From the NCBI RefSeq assembly GCF_014197245.1, contig NZ_JACIFF010000007.1:248001-312000 (forward strand): 64,000 nt of DNA. Reading direction: 5' to 3'. The translations under genes and the position numbers were made by a program. Positions 1-9,326 of the stretch are shown here, in pieces. The notes under the pieces were generated by a model. It ran no database searches. It saw only the letters and a program-made list of their open reading frames with translations, and was not told where the DNA came from. Within the stretch, counting starts at the first letter, position 1. The number at the start of each line of letters is the position of its first letter. Source of the DNA: Neolewinella aquimaris (GTDB lineage: Bacteria > Bacteroidota > Bacteroidia > Chitinophagales > Saprospiraceae).

Positions 1-1476
1 CATAGGCTCCTCTAGTACCCGGATATTGGATATCGCTGCCGCGCTGGAGAGTGCACTTTCTTCCCGGCGCTGTAACAGGAAAAGATAGAGTTGCTCACGG
101 ATTTCCTGTTGTCGCTCTATTGCCATCAGGCCCCGTTCCTTACTTGGTATAGTCCGAATTTCCTGAAATAATTTTTCATTTTTCCGGGTAAGTTCCCTAA
201 TGCTTCCCTCGATTTCGCTTCTGGCTTTCGAAATGGCAGTAAGCATAACATTACGAAGTTCCCTAATCTTGTCCTCTACCGATATTAGCACCGGATTGTT
301 AGGGCGGGCGGATAATAATAACTTATCCTGCTCCACCAGCAACTGATTATACTGGTCGATAAGGGGTGTCAGACTAAGGTTGTTGACGCTCAGGCTGTAA
401 GGAATGTACCTTAGACTATCACCCGTTTCCTGCTCAACGGACTGACGGATTTGATCTACGGCAACGAGTTCGATCTGGAGATTGGCTAGGGCTTTGTCGT
501 TTTCTTGAATCCGAGTAAAGTACCCTTCCAGTTCCCTTGCCGTGCCGCCTACAATATCGTTGGCAATTACGTAAGATTCAGCAGCGGCTTCCACTTCGTC
601 TAGTTCCTGACCCAAATAATTTAGGCGGTCATTAACAAAATTGGTCGTTTTACGGGCAACCTCATTCTTTTCGGTGATGGTCATTTGATCATACCGACTA
701 ATCACCCCGTTTATAATGTCGATCGCGCGATCCGGCACCGGATTCATCATTGATAACTCCAGCAATTCCGACTTATTCACTGTCGATATCAGTAGGTTAC
801 TACTGTATTTTCGGGCGGTAAGGACGGGGTCATGAATGGTGACCGTAACTTCATTCTTGAAACTCGAATTATCGGGTACCGCATCGAGTGTTATGCTCCC
901 GTAAGGTAAAAACAGTTTTTCACCTAATTTCCCGCTTGTCTCAAATTCATCGCCGGATCGAAGCGTGAAGGAGTTTCCATCATCTGCGAGTGAAACAATA
1001 AGTTCACGATTGTAAAGCTTGTTGTCCGGCCCCTTTTCGTATTCGACTACATCAAACGGTCGCTCGCTCGGATGGTATAATTCATCATTGCGAATATTTC
1101 CTTTGACCACGTACTCAATCTCTAGGTTTGCCGAATCGACAACCGATTTCATGATCGCATACGACCCTAATATCTCGATTTGGTTAGACATATTCATCGA
1201 GTTACTAGAGACGAGATTACCCTGTATCCCGGTGGTGATGTCGGCAACGGCCTGATCTTCCGGACTTTCTTTGATGTAAATAACGCTCTTTACCTGATAG
1301 GTCGGCACATAGTACCTCAGGTAGAGATAACCTAGAAACAGGGTAGAGGCAGGGACCAAAATAAACAGGTACCATAGCCGAAGTGATCTCGCCCATACAG
1401 ATTGGAAACCGATGGACTGCTGAAAGGAAGCCCCAGCCTCGGCAGCTTCAGAATTACCGGTATGTAGTTTTTCCAA
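1..1476 (-). CDS. Polysaccharide co-polymerase / tyrosine kinase, Wzz-Wzc type (partial)
   Basis: This inner-membrane protein would control chain length and export of the exopolysaccharide. The visible part is 492 codons; the gene runs off the left edge. Reading from the start, there is a short cytoplasmic tail, a membrane helix around residues 34-53 (YLFILVPASTLFLGYLYL), a Wzz-like periplasmic domain, and a long predicted coiled coil with the family-typical stretch LIDQYNQLLVEQDKLLL followed by ARPNNPVL. A C-terminal BY-kinase domain is usual in Bacteroidota homologues but would lie outside the window, so kinase activity is inferred. The start is a TTG at 1476, chosen because no ATG or GTG lies between it and the end of the upstream gene 23 bases away. 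It is the last visible gene of the operon. Confidence 0.85.
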   Translation of the reverse strand, partial: MEKLHTGNSEAAEAGASFQQSIGFQSVWARSLRLWYLFILVPASTLFLGYLYLRYYVPTYQVKSVIYIKESPEDQAVADITTGIQGNLVSSNSMNMSNQIEILGSYAIMKSVVDSANLEIEYVVKGNIRNDELYHPSERPFDVVEYEKGPDNKLYNRELIVSLADDGNSFTLRSGDEFETSGKLGEKLFLPYGSITLDAVPDNSSFKNEVTVTIHDPVLTARKYSSNLLISTVNKSELLELSMMNPVPDRAIDIINGVISRYDQMTITEKNEVARKTTNFVNDRLNYLGQELDEVEAAAESYVIANDIVGGTARELEGYFTRIQENDKALANLQIELVAVDQIRQSVEQETGDSLRYIPYSLSVNNLSLTPLIDQYNQLLVEQDKLLLSARPNNPVLISVEDKIRELRNVMLTAISKARSEIEGSIRELTRKNEKLFQEIRTIPSKERGLMAIERQQEIREQLYLFLLQRREESALSSAAAISNIRVLEEPM

Positions 1477-1499
1477 AATGAAGTTTCGTATTAATACGG

Positions 1500-2294
1500 T
1501 TAACGAGTGGCGGCAAGGATGATCGCCACGAAAGACAGCGCTGCGGTTCCGTATGAAATTAAGCGGCTTGCGGGATCGGCAATGGTTGCCACCCGCGATT
1601 CTAGCGGTTTGACGTAGATTACGTCATTCTGCTGCAGGTAGTAATAAGGAGAGGAGAAGATTTCGTCGTCCTGAAGATTGAGTTTTCCGTAGGTACGTAC
1701 TCCGTCCTGCTCCCGGATGACTAGCACCTCGCTACGATCGGCGTACAGGGTTAAATCGCCAGCGTTGCCAATGGCCTCCAGAATTGAAATACGCTTGTTG
1801 GTCAACCTCAAACTGCCGGGCAGATTGACTTCCCCCAGGACCGTGACTTTAAAGTTCAAAAAACGGATATTCACGACGGGATCCGCCAAGAAGCCTTCTA
1901 ACTCTTCTAAAATTTGTCCCTTAATCTCCTCCAGCGTTTTTCCCACGACGTAGAGCTTACCCAGCCCCGGAAAATCAATATTCCCTTCTTGGTCGACGAA
2001 ATATCCGGTGGAGAGCTCGAGTTGCTCCGGACTCTGGCTGGCCCCACCGGTCTGGCCACCACTCCTTGACTGATCTACATTGAAGGGCGCTGCGGCTTCC
2101 ATATTCAGGCTGGTCACCGTGATTCGCAATAAATCCTCAGGTTGAACCTTAAGGTTCATTGAGTTCTCGATGTTCTGTGGGCTTAGTTGGGAAAGGTCCG
2201 CCTCATCAAAGCTTACCAATTCCCCGTACGAAACGCAGGAGGAAACCGTGAGCGCGGCAACGATAAGACTTGACTTCAATAGGTTAGCTAGCAT
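1500..2294 (-). CDS. Polysaccharide export outer-membrane lipoprotein (Wza family)
   Basis: This 264-residue protein should form the outer-membrane exit channel for the polysaccharide. The N-terminus is a lipoprotein signal with lipobox VSSC (Cys at residue 20). It is followed by a polysaccharide biosynthesis/export domain (VQPEDLLRITV, then FVDQEGNIDFPGLGKLYV) and an SLBB domain (VTVLGEVNLPGSLRL to NDVIYVKP). The last about 20 residues (ISYGTAALSFVAIILAATR) form a hydrophobic helix, the usual Bacteroidota substitute for the C-terminal amphipathic helix of E. coli Wza. It lies 16 bases after the phosphatase gene and 23 before the co-polymerase. The Wza-Wzc pair is the standard export module. 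Confidence 0.93.
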   Translation of the reverse strand: MLANLLKSSLIVAALTVSSCVSYGELVSFDEADLSQLSPQNIENSMNLKVQPEDLLRITVTSLNMEAAAPFNVDQSRSGGQTGGASQSPEQLELSTGYFVDQEGNIDFPGLGKLYVVGKTLEEIKGQILEELEGFLADPVVNIRFLNFKVTVLGEVNLPGSLRLTNKRISILEAIGNAGDLTLYADRSEVLVIREQDGVRTYGKLNLQDDEIFSSPYYYLQQNDVIYVKPLESRVATIADPASRLISYGTAALSFVAIILAATR

Positions 2295-2310
2295 CGATAA
2301 TCTTTTGTTT

Positions 2311-3045
2311 CTATAAAGTGCGGTTGCCCCACTGAGTCGAAGTCAGTATTCGAGACGCTTTTCTATTAATGGTCATTGACCGAATATTCTCTAGGTGATC
2401 CATATTGTGGGCATCCGTACCCGCATAAGCAATTAAACCTGCCTTGATCAAGTCCTTCGCGGCCCGCTGCACCCGACTCCCGTACATTCCTGAAAGGGAG
2501 CCCAAATTGATCTGTAGCTTTATTCCTTTACCGACGAGATCCGCCAGTTCCTGCTGATTCTGGTGGTAGTAATAATACCTTTCCGGGTGAGCAAGTACTA
2601 TTTTGTAGCCCTTTGCCTGCAGCACAAAAAGAATGTCGTCACGTTGGGGTGGTGGGGCTACAAAGGAATACTCGATCAACACTTGATTTCCAGGAAGCGT
2701 CAACAAGTCATTCGTTTCAATGAGGGAGCCAAAATTCTCGTCGACTAAGTATTCCGCCGCTGCGTCAAGTTCAATAGGTATACCGCGACGCTGAACTTCT
2801 TCACGTACACGGCCGAGAACTGTCCGAATTTCTGCGGAAGTATTAGGGTATAGATCACTCATCACATGGGGGGTCGCGATGAGCTTTTTGTACCCAAGTA
2901 GTTTGAGCCGCTCAATCATTTCAATACTTTCCTCCAGCGAAGAAGCGCCATCATCGATGCCGGGCAGCCAGTGGGCATGCATATCGACGCGTAAAAAACC
3001 GAAGTCCCCTACGGTTTTACCTTTTCGCTGAAAGAAGCCAAACAC
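2311..3045 (-). CDS. PHP-type protein-tyrosine phosphatase (CpsB/CapC/YwqE family)
   Basis: This 244-residue protein is predicted to be a manganese-dependent phosphatase that removes phosphate from the tyrosine-rich tail of the Wzc-type kinase. The PHP metal-binding motif DMHAHWLPGIDDG stands at about residues 21-33. Further metal ligands are seen in ATPHVM, in AHPERY and near the C-terminus in GTDAHN. Length and motif order match CpsB of Gram-positive capsule loci, a family also common in Bacteroidota polysaccharide operons. The start is a GTG that shares one base with the TAG stop of the epimerase gene upstream, so the two are translationally coupled. The kinase partner is two genes downstream. 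Confidence 0.92.
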   Translation of the reverse strand: MFGFFQRKGKTVGDFGFLRVDMHAHWLPGIDDGASSLEESIEMIERLKLLGYKKLIATPHVMSDLYPNTSAEIRTVLGRVREEVQRRGIPIELDAAAEYLVDENFGSLIETNDLLTLPGNQVLIEYSFVAPPPQRDDILFVLQAKGYKIVLAHPERYYYYHQNQQELADLVGKGIKLQINLGSLSGMYGSRVQRAAKDLIKAGLIAYAGTDAHNMDHLENIRSMTINRKASRILTSTQWGNRTL

Positions 3046-4145
3046 TACTGCTTTTTTTGATCGGTGATTGCACCTGCGTCCGCGCCCTGATCCGTTACGT
3101 AGCCATAGTACTCGCGGTACCAGTCCAGGAAATTGCGGATTCCGTGCCGGATGTGGGTTTCGGGCTTGTAGCCAAGATCGTCCATTAGGTCCTGCACGTC
3201 GGCGTAAGTGGCGGGTACGTCACCAGGCTGTAGATCCATCATGTTCTTCTCCGCCTTTTGACCCAGTTCCTCTTCAATGGCCAAGATGAAGTCCATCAGT
3301 GTCACCGGATCGTTATTGCCGATGTTGTATACCTTATAGGGTGCCTTAGAGGTCGAGGGATCGGGAGATTCACCCGTCCATTCGGGGTTGCCTTTCGGCG
3401 GATTCTCAATGACTCGTTTAATCCCCTCCACTATGTCGTCCACGTAGGTGAAGTCACGCACCATATTCCCGTGGTTGAATACCTTAATGGGTTCTCCCTT
3501 AAGGATGGCTTCCGTAAAGAGGAAGAGGGCCATATCTGGACGTCCCCAAGGGCCATACACCGTAAAGAAGCGCAAACCGGTGGTGGCCAGCCCGAAGAGA
3601 TGACTGTAGGTGTGCGCCATGAGCTCGTTGCTTTTCTTGCTGGCGGCGTAGAGCGAAATGGGGTGGTCGACGTTATCACCCGTCGACAGCGGCATTTTCT
3701 CGTTCAGTCCGTACACACTCGAACTGGACGCATACGCCAAGTGCTTCACGACATGGTGGCGGCAAGCCTCCAGAATATTCGTGAAGCCGATAATGTTGCT
3801 ATCGATGTATGCCTGGGGGTTGATCAGGCTGTAGCGGACGCCGGCCTGAGCCGCTAGGTTAACAACGGTTGCGAATTTTTCGGCTTCGAAGAGCTGGTTC
3901 AAACTTTCCCGATCGGTGAGATCAAGCTTAATAAAACGATATCCCGGTTGAGTGGTACTCTGAACGAGTTTACCGTACTCAATCTCATTTTTATCGATGC
4001 CGGCCTCGGCTAGGCGGCTGTACTTTACATTAATATCGTAATAATCATTGATCACATCTAGTCCAACGACTTCCTCGCCATCCCGAAGCAAACGCTGAGA
4101 CAGGTGAAAGCCGATAAAGCCCGCAGTTCCGGTAATGAGTATCAT
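3045..4145 (-). CDS. NAD-dependent UDP-glucuronate 4-epimerase-like protein
   Basis: This short-chain dehydrogenase/epimerase of 366 residues probably makes UDP-galacturonate (or an N-acetyl derivative) from UDP-glucuronate for the polysaccharide. The NAD motif GTAGFIG is at residues 6-12. The segment NDYYDINVKYSRL is typical of uronate epimerases of the LpsL/WcbG group. The catalytic Tyr-Lys pair is in SLYAASKKSNE, with the conserved SSSVYG before it. The C-terminal tail (after WYREYYGY) is about 15 residues longer than usual and polar. It sits 70 bases after the UDP-sugar dehydrogenase gene, which could supply its substrate. Exact sugar specificity cannot be read from the sequence. Confidence 0.9.
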   Translation of the reverse strand: MILITGTAGFIGFHLSQRLLRDGEEVVGLDVINDYYDINVKYSRLAEAGIDKNEIEYGKLVQSTTQPGYRFIKLDLTDRESLNQLFEAEKFATVVNLAAQAGVRYSLINPQAYIDSNIIGFTNILEACRHHVVKHLAYASSSSVYGLNEKMPLSTGDNVDHPISLYAASKKSNELMAHTYSHLFGLATTGLRFFTVYGPWGRPDMALFLFTEAILKGEPIKVFNHGNMVRDFTYVDDIVEGIKRVIENPPKGNPEWTGESPDPSTSKAPYKVYNIGNNDPVTLMDFILAIEEELGQKAEKNMMDLQPGDVPATYADVQDLMDDLGYKPETHIRHGIRNFLDWYREYYGYVTDQGADAGAITDQKKQ

Positions 4146-4215
4146 AAATTGGTATTGGGTGAGGAATGAATATTAAGCGATCGTACGAATGGCAACTGGT
4201 GGGGCGACCGATGGA

Positions 4216-5556
4216 TCAGAGCCGCCAGATCTCCTCGCCGTCCTGCAGTTCCGCACGATCGTAAAGACCCTTCAGGTCAAACAACAACAGGTTATCCCGG
4301 CTCAACTCGCGGAATTTGTCGAGGGTAAAGGACTTAAATTTGTCGTGGGAGACCGCCACTACGATCGCGTCGTACTGCTTCCCAACCTCCTCGACCATCG
4401 TAAGGCCGTACTCGTGGGCGATCTCGTTGGGGCTGGCGTAAGGGTCGTGGAGTTGGACGTTGACGCCAAAGTCCATGAGTTCCCGAACGACGTCGACCAC
4501 CTTCGAATTCCGAATATCCGCTACGTTCTCCTTGAAGGTGACGCCGAGCACCAGCACCTTGGCTTGCTTCGGGTTCTTGTTTGCCTTAAGGAGTGCCTGC
4601 ACCAGTTCCTTGGCAATGAAGGCGGGCATGCGGTCGTTGATGCGGCGACCGCTGGCGATAACCAAGGGATCGTAACCCATCTTCACGCTCTTGTGTAGCA
4701 GGTAGTAGGGGTCGACGCTGATGCAGTGCCCACCGACCAAGCCGGGACGGAAGGGCAAAAAGTTCCACTTCGTACCGGCGGCTTCCAACACATCCTGGGT
4801 ATCAATACCCATCTGACGAAAGATGATGCTCAGTTCGTTGACGAAACTGATGTTGACGTCGCGCTGGCTGTTCTCAATCACTTTGGCGGCTTCGGCCACC
4901 TTGATACTCGCGGCTTCGTAAATGCCCGCAGTGATGATGTCGCCGTAAATACCGGAAACCACCTTAAGGGTCTCGGGGTCGCTGCCGCTGACGATTTTGA
5001 GGATTTTGTCAACGGTGTGTTCCTTGTCGCCCGGATTGATTCGCTCCGGCGAATAGCCTACGGTGAAGTCTTCCAGGTAGGTCAGTCCGCTCTCCTCCTC
5101 CAGGAGGGGCACACAGTCCTCCTCCGTGCAGCCGGGGTAAACGGTTGATTCGAAAACAACGATGTCACCGGCACTCAGGGCTTTTCCTACGGAACGCGAT
5201 GCGCCGAGGAGGGGCCTTAAGTTGGGTGTGCGACTCTCGTCAACGGGGGTAGGAACGGCCACGATGTGGAAGGAGGCTTTTGCGAGGTCTACCGGATCGG
5301 AAGAGAAAGTGATGTCCTTGTCGTCAAAGGCGGAGGCCTCTAACTCCTCGCTGGGATCCTGTCCGTTGCGCATCATCTCTACGCGCGGAGCGCTGATGTC
5401 GAAGCCGATGACCCGGAACTTCTTCGCAAGCTCTAGGGCCAGGGGAAGACCTACGTATCCGAGTCCGACTACGGAGATGGACTTTTCTTTACTGCGGTAC
5501 GCATTGAGTTCCCGCTGGGCGTTGATCTGGGTAGTGGTTCCGTTCAAAGTAGACAT
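4216..5556 (-). CDS. Nucleotide sugar dehydrogenase (UDP-HexNAc/UDP-glucose 6-dehydrogenase, TviB/WbpO-like)
   Basis: This 446-residue enzyme oxidises the C6 hydroxyl of a UDP-sugar to a carboxylate with two NAD. The Rossmann motif GLGYVGLPLALELAKKF lies near residue 32. The catalytic cysteine is in GGHCISVDPYYL and the second nucleotide-binding domain starts near VLVLGVTFKENVADIRNS. The GGHCI(S/G)VDPYYL form points to the TviB/WbpO group, which acts on UDP-N-acetyl-gluco/galactosamine, rather than classical Ugd, but this is not certain. It lies 45 bases after the ABC exporter and 70 before the epimerase. Together they would give a uronic-acid-containing polymer. Confidence 0.92.
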   Translation of the reverse strand: MSTLNGTTTQINAQRELNAYRSKEKSISVVGLGYVGLPLALELAKKFRVIGFDISAPRVEMMRNGQDPSEELEASAFDDKDITFSSDPVDLAKASFHIVAVPTPVDESRTPNLRPLLGASRSVGKALSAGDIVVFESTVYPGCTEEDCVPLLEEESGLTYLEDFTVGYSPERINPGDKEHTVDKILKIVSGSDPETLKVVSGIYGDIITAGIYEAASIKVAEAAKVIENSQRDVNISFVNELSIIFRQMGIDTQDVLEAAGTKWNFLPFRPGLVGGHCISVDPYYLLHKSVKMGYDPLVIASGRRINDRMPAFIAKELVQALLKANKNPKQAKVLVLGVTFKENVADIRNSKVVDVVRELMDFGVNVQLHDPYASPNEIAHEYGLTMVEEVGKQYDAIVVAVSHDKFKSFTLDKFRELSRDNLLLFDLKGLYDRAELQDGEEIWRL

Positions 5557-5601
5557 TGTAAGATGAGGGTTGACGAAGATGAGGCTTCCGGGGAAATTTG
5601 T

Positions 5602-7383
5602 TTAAACGGCCTGGAGGGCGACCATCTTGCGAAAGTCACCCGAACTTTTCAGCAAATTGGCAAAGGTATCGACTTCGTGGTCCCCGCCCACCCGCAGAAA
5701 GACAATCTTGTCGACTTTTCTCAGGGTAGATAGGCGGTGAGCGATTACGATCAGGGTAAGGGTCCCAGCCAGGTGATCGATATTGTCCTGAATCAGTTTT
5801 TCACTCTGACTGTCGAGGGCGGAGGTAGCCTCGTCCAGAATAAGTATATCGACCTTTCTGTACAATTCGCGGGCAATTGCTATCCGCTGACGCTGTCCGC
5901 CGCTTAAGTTGATGCCATTGATGCCGATCCGGGTGCTGATTCCATCCGGCAGGGATCGTACGAATTCGGCAGCGTGAGCCAATCGAAGTGCTTCCCAAAC
6001 AGGCTCATCGTTTTTGTCACTGCCGTCCCACAGCGCAACGTTATCGTGGATGGTGCCGCTGAATACCTGAGCCTCCTGCGTTACGTAGCCTATGCGCCGA
6101 CGATAATCCTCCTTGACTATTTCGGTCACGTCTACCCCGTCGACCCGAATCATCCCCGCGGCGGGCTGTAGCAGGGCGGTAACTAAGTTGACCAGTGTGG
6201 TTTTTCCACTACCGCTTTCTCCGGCGATACCAATGGTGTCGTACTTATTGATTTGTACGGATAAGTCTTTCAGTACCTGCTTGTCGCGGTAGCGAAAATC
6301 AAGATGACTCACCTCGATCCGATCCCGCAGCCCCGTGAACGGCTTTGAGCCGGGGGGCTCCTGCCCCCCCTTCATCTCTTCGGTGAAGGCGATGAGGTTG
6401 CCGATCGATCCGGAGTACCCTAAAAACTGGTTGTAGCAGCTCTGTACCGCCGTGATGGACGTGAGTGCCCGGTAGAAAAAGAGTAAACTCAGAATGATCA
6501 ATCCGATACCCTCTCCGAACACCATCAACTGCACGAATATGGCGGTCACAACCACGAGAACGATTAGGGGTTCGCGAACGGCGTAAGTGACGGCATTCAT
6601 CAGTCCGATCCGTCGTTGCTGCGCTTCCGCTTCTCGTATGGTGGTGCTCACCTTCCTGCTGAATCGTTCAAGCAATCCGGTAGCCTTGAGGTACTTGAAG
6701 GACGCCACACTCTCGATCAGTAGCCCCTGATAAACGTTCATACCCCGGCTGATCGCACTGGATGCCGCTCTCGTGGTTCGGTTGATCCACTTGAACGCCA
6801 CGTTGGACAACAGCCCTCCTACCACGACGATGGCGGCAAACCTGGGGTTCGCCAAATAAGCCAGCACGGCGTACACGATCGTCATGACCAGGTACTGCAA
6901 CAGCTGAAAGTAGTTGAGGTAGGCCTGATTCACACGGACCACCTCACTACTGAGGGTGTTCTGAATGGTGCCGGAGTGTGCGTCCGCGAATTTGCCGTAA
7001 CTGGCACCTACCAGCAGGTTTAGATTTCGCAATCGCAGTGCATTAGCAAAGCGCTGTTGAAGGATAACCCGGTAATAATCCAGTCCGAACCTGGCGACTC
7101 CCTTCAAAGTGAAGAACATGAGCAGAAAAAGCAGCACCGTAGTCAAATCCGGTCGGAACCCGATCGCCTCGATGTGTTCCAGGATGAAGCCCATTTCCCC
7201 GGTTCGTTCCCCCGTGGCCATCGAACCGTTGCTCACCAATTGCAGGAGTGGTAAAAACATCGCCAAACCGAATCCATCCATGATGGCTACCAACAAGCTC
7301 ATCACCAGTGAGTAGATGACGTGATGACCGAGATAGCCATAAAAGAAACCGAAATAGTTGTGAAATTTTTGCCCCGGTTTCAC
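5602..7383 (-). CDS. ABC transporter, fused permease-ATPase (MsbA/PglK-like exporter)
   Basis: This 593-residue half-transporter has about six membrane helices in residues 1-310 and a nucleotide-binding domain in 345-593. Walker A is GESGSGKTT, the signature is LSGGQRQRIAIAREL, Walker B is ILILDEATSALD, and the switch histidine is in VIAHRLST. Its place inside a polysaccharide operon with no Wzx flippase in view suggests that it flips a lipid-linked glycan, as PglK does, or exports a lipid or modified sugar. The substrate is inferred from context only. It starts 5 bases after rfbA, so it is part of the same transcript. Confidence 0.92.
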   Translation of the reverse strand: MKPGQKFHNYFGFFYGYLGHHVIYSLVMSLLVAIMDGFGLAMFLPLLQLVSNGSMATGERTGEMGFILEHIEAIGFRPDLTTVLLFLLMFFTLKGVARFGLDYYRVILQQRFANALRLRNLNLLVGASYGKFADAHSGTIQNTLSSEVVRVNQAYLNYFQLLQYLVMTIVYAVLAYLANPRFAAIVVVGGLLSNVAFKWINRTTRAASSAISRGMNVYQGLLIESVASFKYLKATGLLERFSRKVSTTIREAEAQQRRIGLMNAVTYAVREPLIVLVVVTAIFVQLMVFGEGIGLIILSLLFFYRALTSITAVQSCYNQFLGYSGSIGNLIAFTEEMKGGQEPPGSKPFTGLRDRIEVSHLDFRYRDKQVLKDLSVQINKYDTIGIAGESGSGKTTLVNLVTALLQPAAGMIRVDGVDVTEIVKEDYRRRIGYVTQEAQVFSGTIHDNVALWDGSDKNDEPVWEALRLAHAAEFVRSLPDGISTRIGINGINLSGGQRQRIAIARELYRKVDILILDEATSALDSQSEKLIQDNIDHLAGTLTLIVIAHRLSTLRKVDKIVFLRVGGDHEVDTFANLLKSSGDFRKMVALQAV

Positions 7384-7388
7384 CTTGC

Positions 7389-8258
7389 TTACTGTCGCCT
7401 AATCAGGGTTTCCAGGTACAGGCCGTACCCACTCTTTCGGAGTGGGGCCGCAATGTCCGCGAGCTGCGCCGTATCGATATATCCCATCCGCCACGCCACT
7501 TCCTCGATACAGCCGATCTTTTCGTCCTGCCGTTTTTCGATTACCCGCACGAATTCCGCCGCGTCGTGGAGGCTTTCGAACGTACCGGTATCCAACCAGG
7601 CCGTACCCCGCCCCATTACCCCGACGTCAAGCGTTCCTTCCTGTAGATACGTACGGTTCACGTCGGTGATTTCGTACTCACCGCGTGCACTCGGCATTAC
7701 CTGTTTAGCAATTTCGACAACCCGCTTATCGTAAAAGTAAAGGCCGGGCACGGCATACTTGCTCTTGGGTACGGAGGGCTTTTCTTCGATTGAGATCACC
7801 TTATGGTCCGCCGCAAATTCCACTACCCCGTAGCGCTCGGGATCGTGCACCGGATAGGCAAACACGCGGGCACCTGAAGTCAGTTTCGCGCTCTCCTGCA
7901 GCAATTGGGTCAGCCCCGCACCGTGGAAGATGTTATCGCCGAGAATCAGCGCGCAAGTGTCGCCATCAATAAATTCCTCCCCAATCACGAAAGCCTGTGC
8001 CAGTCCGTTTGGAACTTCCTGGACGGCGTATTCAAACCGACAACCCAGTTCACTTCCGTCACCGAGCAAATTGCGAAAGGCTTCTCTATCGTTAGGGGTA
8101 GTGATGATCAGTACCTCTCTGATTCCGGCCAGCATGAGGATGGACAGCGGATAGTAGATCATCGGCTTGTCGTACACCGGCATCAACTGCTTACAGACCG
8201 CCTGGGTAATGGGATACAGTCGGGTTCCGGAACCACCGGCAAGAATTATTCCTTTCAT
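7389..8258 (-). CDS. rfbA: Glucose-1-phosphate thymidylyltransferase
   Basis: This enzyme makes dTDP-glucose from dTTP and glucose 1-phosphate, the first step towards dTDP-rhamnose and other 6-deoxyhexoses. It has 289 residues, the normal length. The signature [11 protein letters not shown] is at residues 8-18, followed by [26 protein letters not shown] and the [20 protein letters not shown] segment are also typical. It sits 9 bases after rfbB and 5 before the ABC exporter. The third enzyme (rfbC) is 14 kb away on the other strand, and no rfbD is seen in the window. Confidence 0.97.
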   Translation of the reverse strand: MKGIILAGGSGTRLYPITQAVCKQLMPVYDKPMIYYPLSILMLAGIREVLIITTPNDREAFRNLLGDGSELGCRFEYAVQEVPNGLAQAFVIGEEFIDGDTCALILGDNIFHGAGLTQLLQESAKLTSGARVFAYPVHDPERYGVVEFAADHKVISIEEKPSVPKSKYAVPGLYFYDKRVVEIAKQVMPSARGEYEITDVNRTYLQEGTLDVGVMGRGTAWLDTGTFESLHDAAEFVRVIEKRQDEKIGCIEEVAWRMGYIDTAQLADIAAPLRKSGYGLYLETLIRRQ

Positions 8259-8267
8259 GCGGGTAGC

Positions 8268-9326
8268 TTATCGATTCTGGTACATGGTTTCGTAATAATC
8301 CTGGTACGCACCACTGGTCACGTTGCGCATCCATTCCTCGTTTTCCAAGTACCAATCAACGGTCTTGGAAATCCCCTCCTCGAACTGCAGACTCGGCGTC
8401 CAACCCAGCTCCTTCTGCAGCTTGGAGGCATCGATCGCGTAGCGCATATCGTGGCCCGCCCGGTCGGTAACATAGGTGATCAGTTTTTCGCTGCTCCCGC
8501 GTTCCCGCCCCAGCTTTTCGTCCATCGTACGGCAGATCACCTTAATCAGGTCGATGTTTTTCCACTCGTTGTGGCCGCCGATGTTGTAGGTCTCCCCGTG
8601 CTTTCCCTCGTGCAAAATAAGGTCGATGGCCCGGGCGTGATCGACCACGTAGAGCCAGTCGCGGACGTTTACGCCCTTCCCATAAACGGGCAGCGGTTTC
8701 TCCTGGCGAATGTTGTTGATAAACAGCGGAATAAGTTTCTCCGGAAACTGATACGGTCCGTAGTTATTCGAGCAGTTGCTGATCACCACCGGCATGCCGT
8801 AGGTGTGGTGCCAGGCGCGTACGAGGTGATCGCTACCCGCCTTAGTAGAAGAATAGGGACTCCGTGGGTCATAGTTGGTATCCTCCGTGAAGAATCCCGT
8901 TTCTCCCAGCGAGCCGTAGACCTCGTCGGTCGAGACGTGGTAGAAAAGCTTGCCGGAAAAACCCTCCTTCCAGGCCTCGCGAGCCGCCTGAAGCAGGGTC
9001 GCAGTGCCCACCAGATTGGTTCGTACGAAGACCAGCGGATCCTCGATACTCCGGTCTACGTGACTTTCCGCCGCAAGATGGATGACCGTATCGATGGGGT
9101 ATACCGCAAAAATCTTCCGAATCGCGTCCAGGTCGGTGATATCCGCCTTTACAAAACTATAATTTCCGCTTTCCGCTACGTCGGCCACGTTTGCCAGATT
9201 GCCGGCGTACGTCAGCTTATCGAGGTTGATGATGTTGTATTCGGGATACTTATTCACCAACAGGCGCACGACATGGGAACCGATAAATCCAGCTCCTCCG
9301 GTAACCAAAATGGTTCTGTTTTTCAT
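8268..9326 (-). CDS. rfbB: dTDP-glucose 4,6-dehydratase
   Basis: This enzyme converts dTDP-glucose to dTDP-4-keto-6-deoxyglucose. It has 352 residues. The NAD motif GGAGFIGSHVVR is near the N-terminus. The catalytic set is seen in VSTDEVYG (Asp-Glu after the Thr) and YSSTKAGSDHLV (Tyr-x3-Lys), with SNNYGPYQFPEKLIP typical of RmlB. Its first four bases overlap the end of the glycosyltransferase gene (ATGA), so the two are translationally coupled. The product can feed RfbC (22.2 kb) or another amino- or deoxy-sugar branch. Confidence 0.97.
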   Translation of the reverse strand: MKNRTILVTGGAGFIGSHVVRLLVNKYPEYNIINLDKLTYAGNLANVADVAESGNYSFVKADITDLDAIRKIFAVYPIDTVIHLAAESHVDRSIEDPLVFVRTNLVGTATLLQAAREAWKEGFSGKLFYHVSTDEVYGSLGETGFFTEDTNYDPRSPYSSTKAGSDHLVRAWHHTYGMPVVISNCSNNYGPYQFPEKLIPLFINNIRQEKPLPVYGKGVNVRDWLYVVDHARAIDLILHEGKHGETYNIGGHNEWKNIDLIKVICRTMDEKLGRERGSSEKLITYVTDRAGHDMRYAIDASKLQKELGWTPSLQFEEGISKTVDWYLENEEWMRNVTSGAYQDYYETMYQNR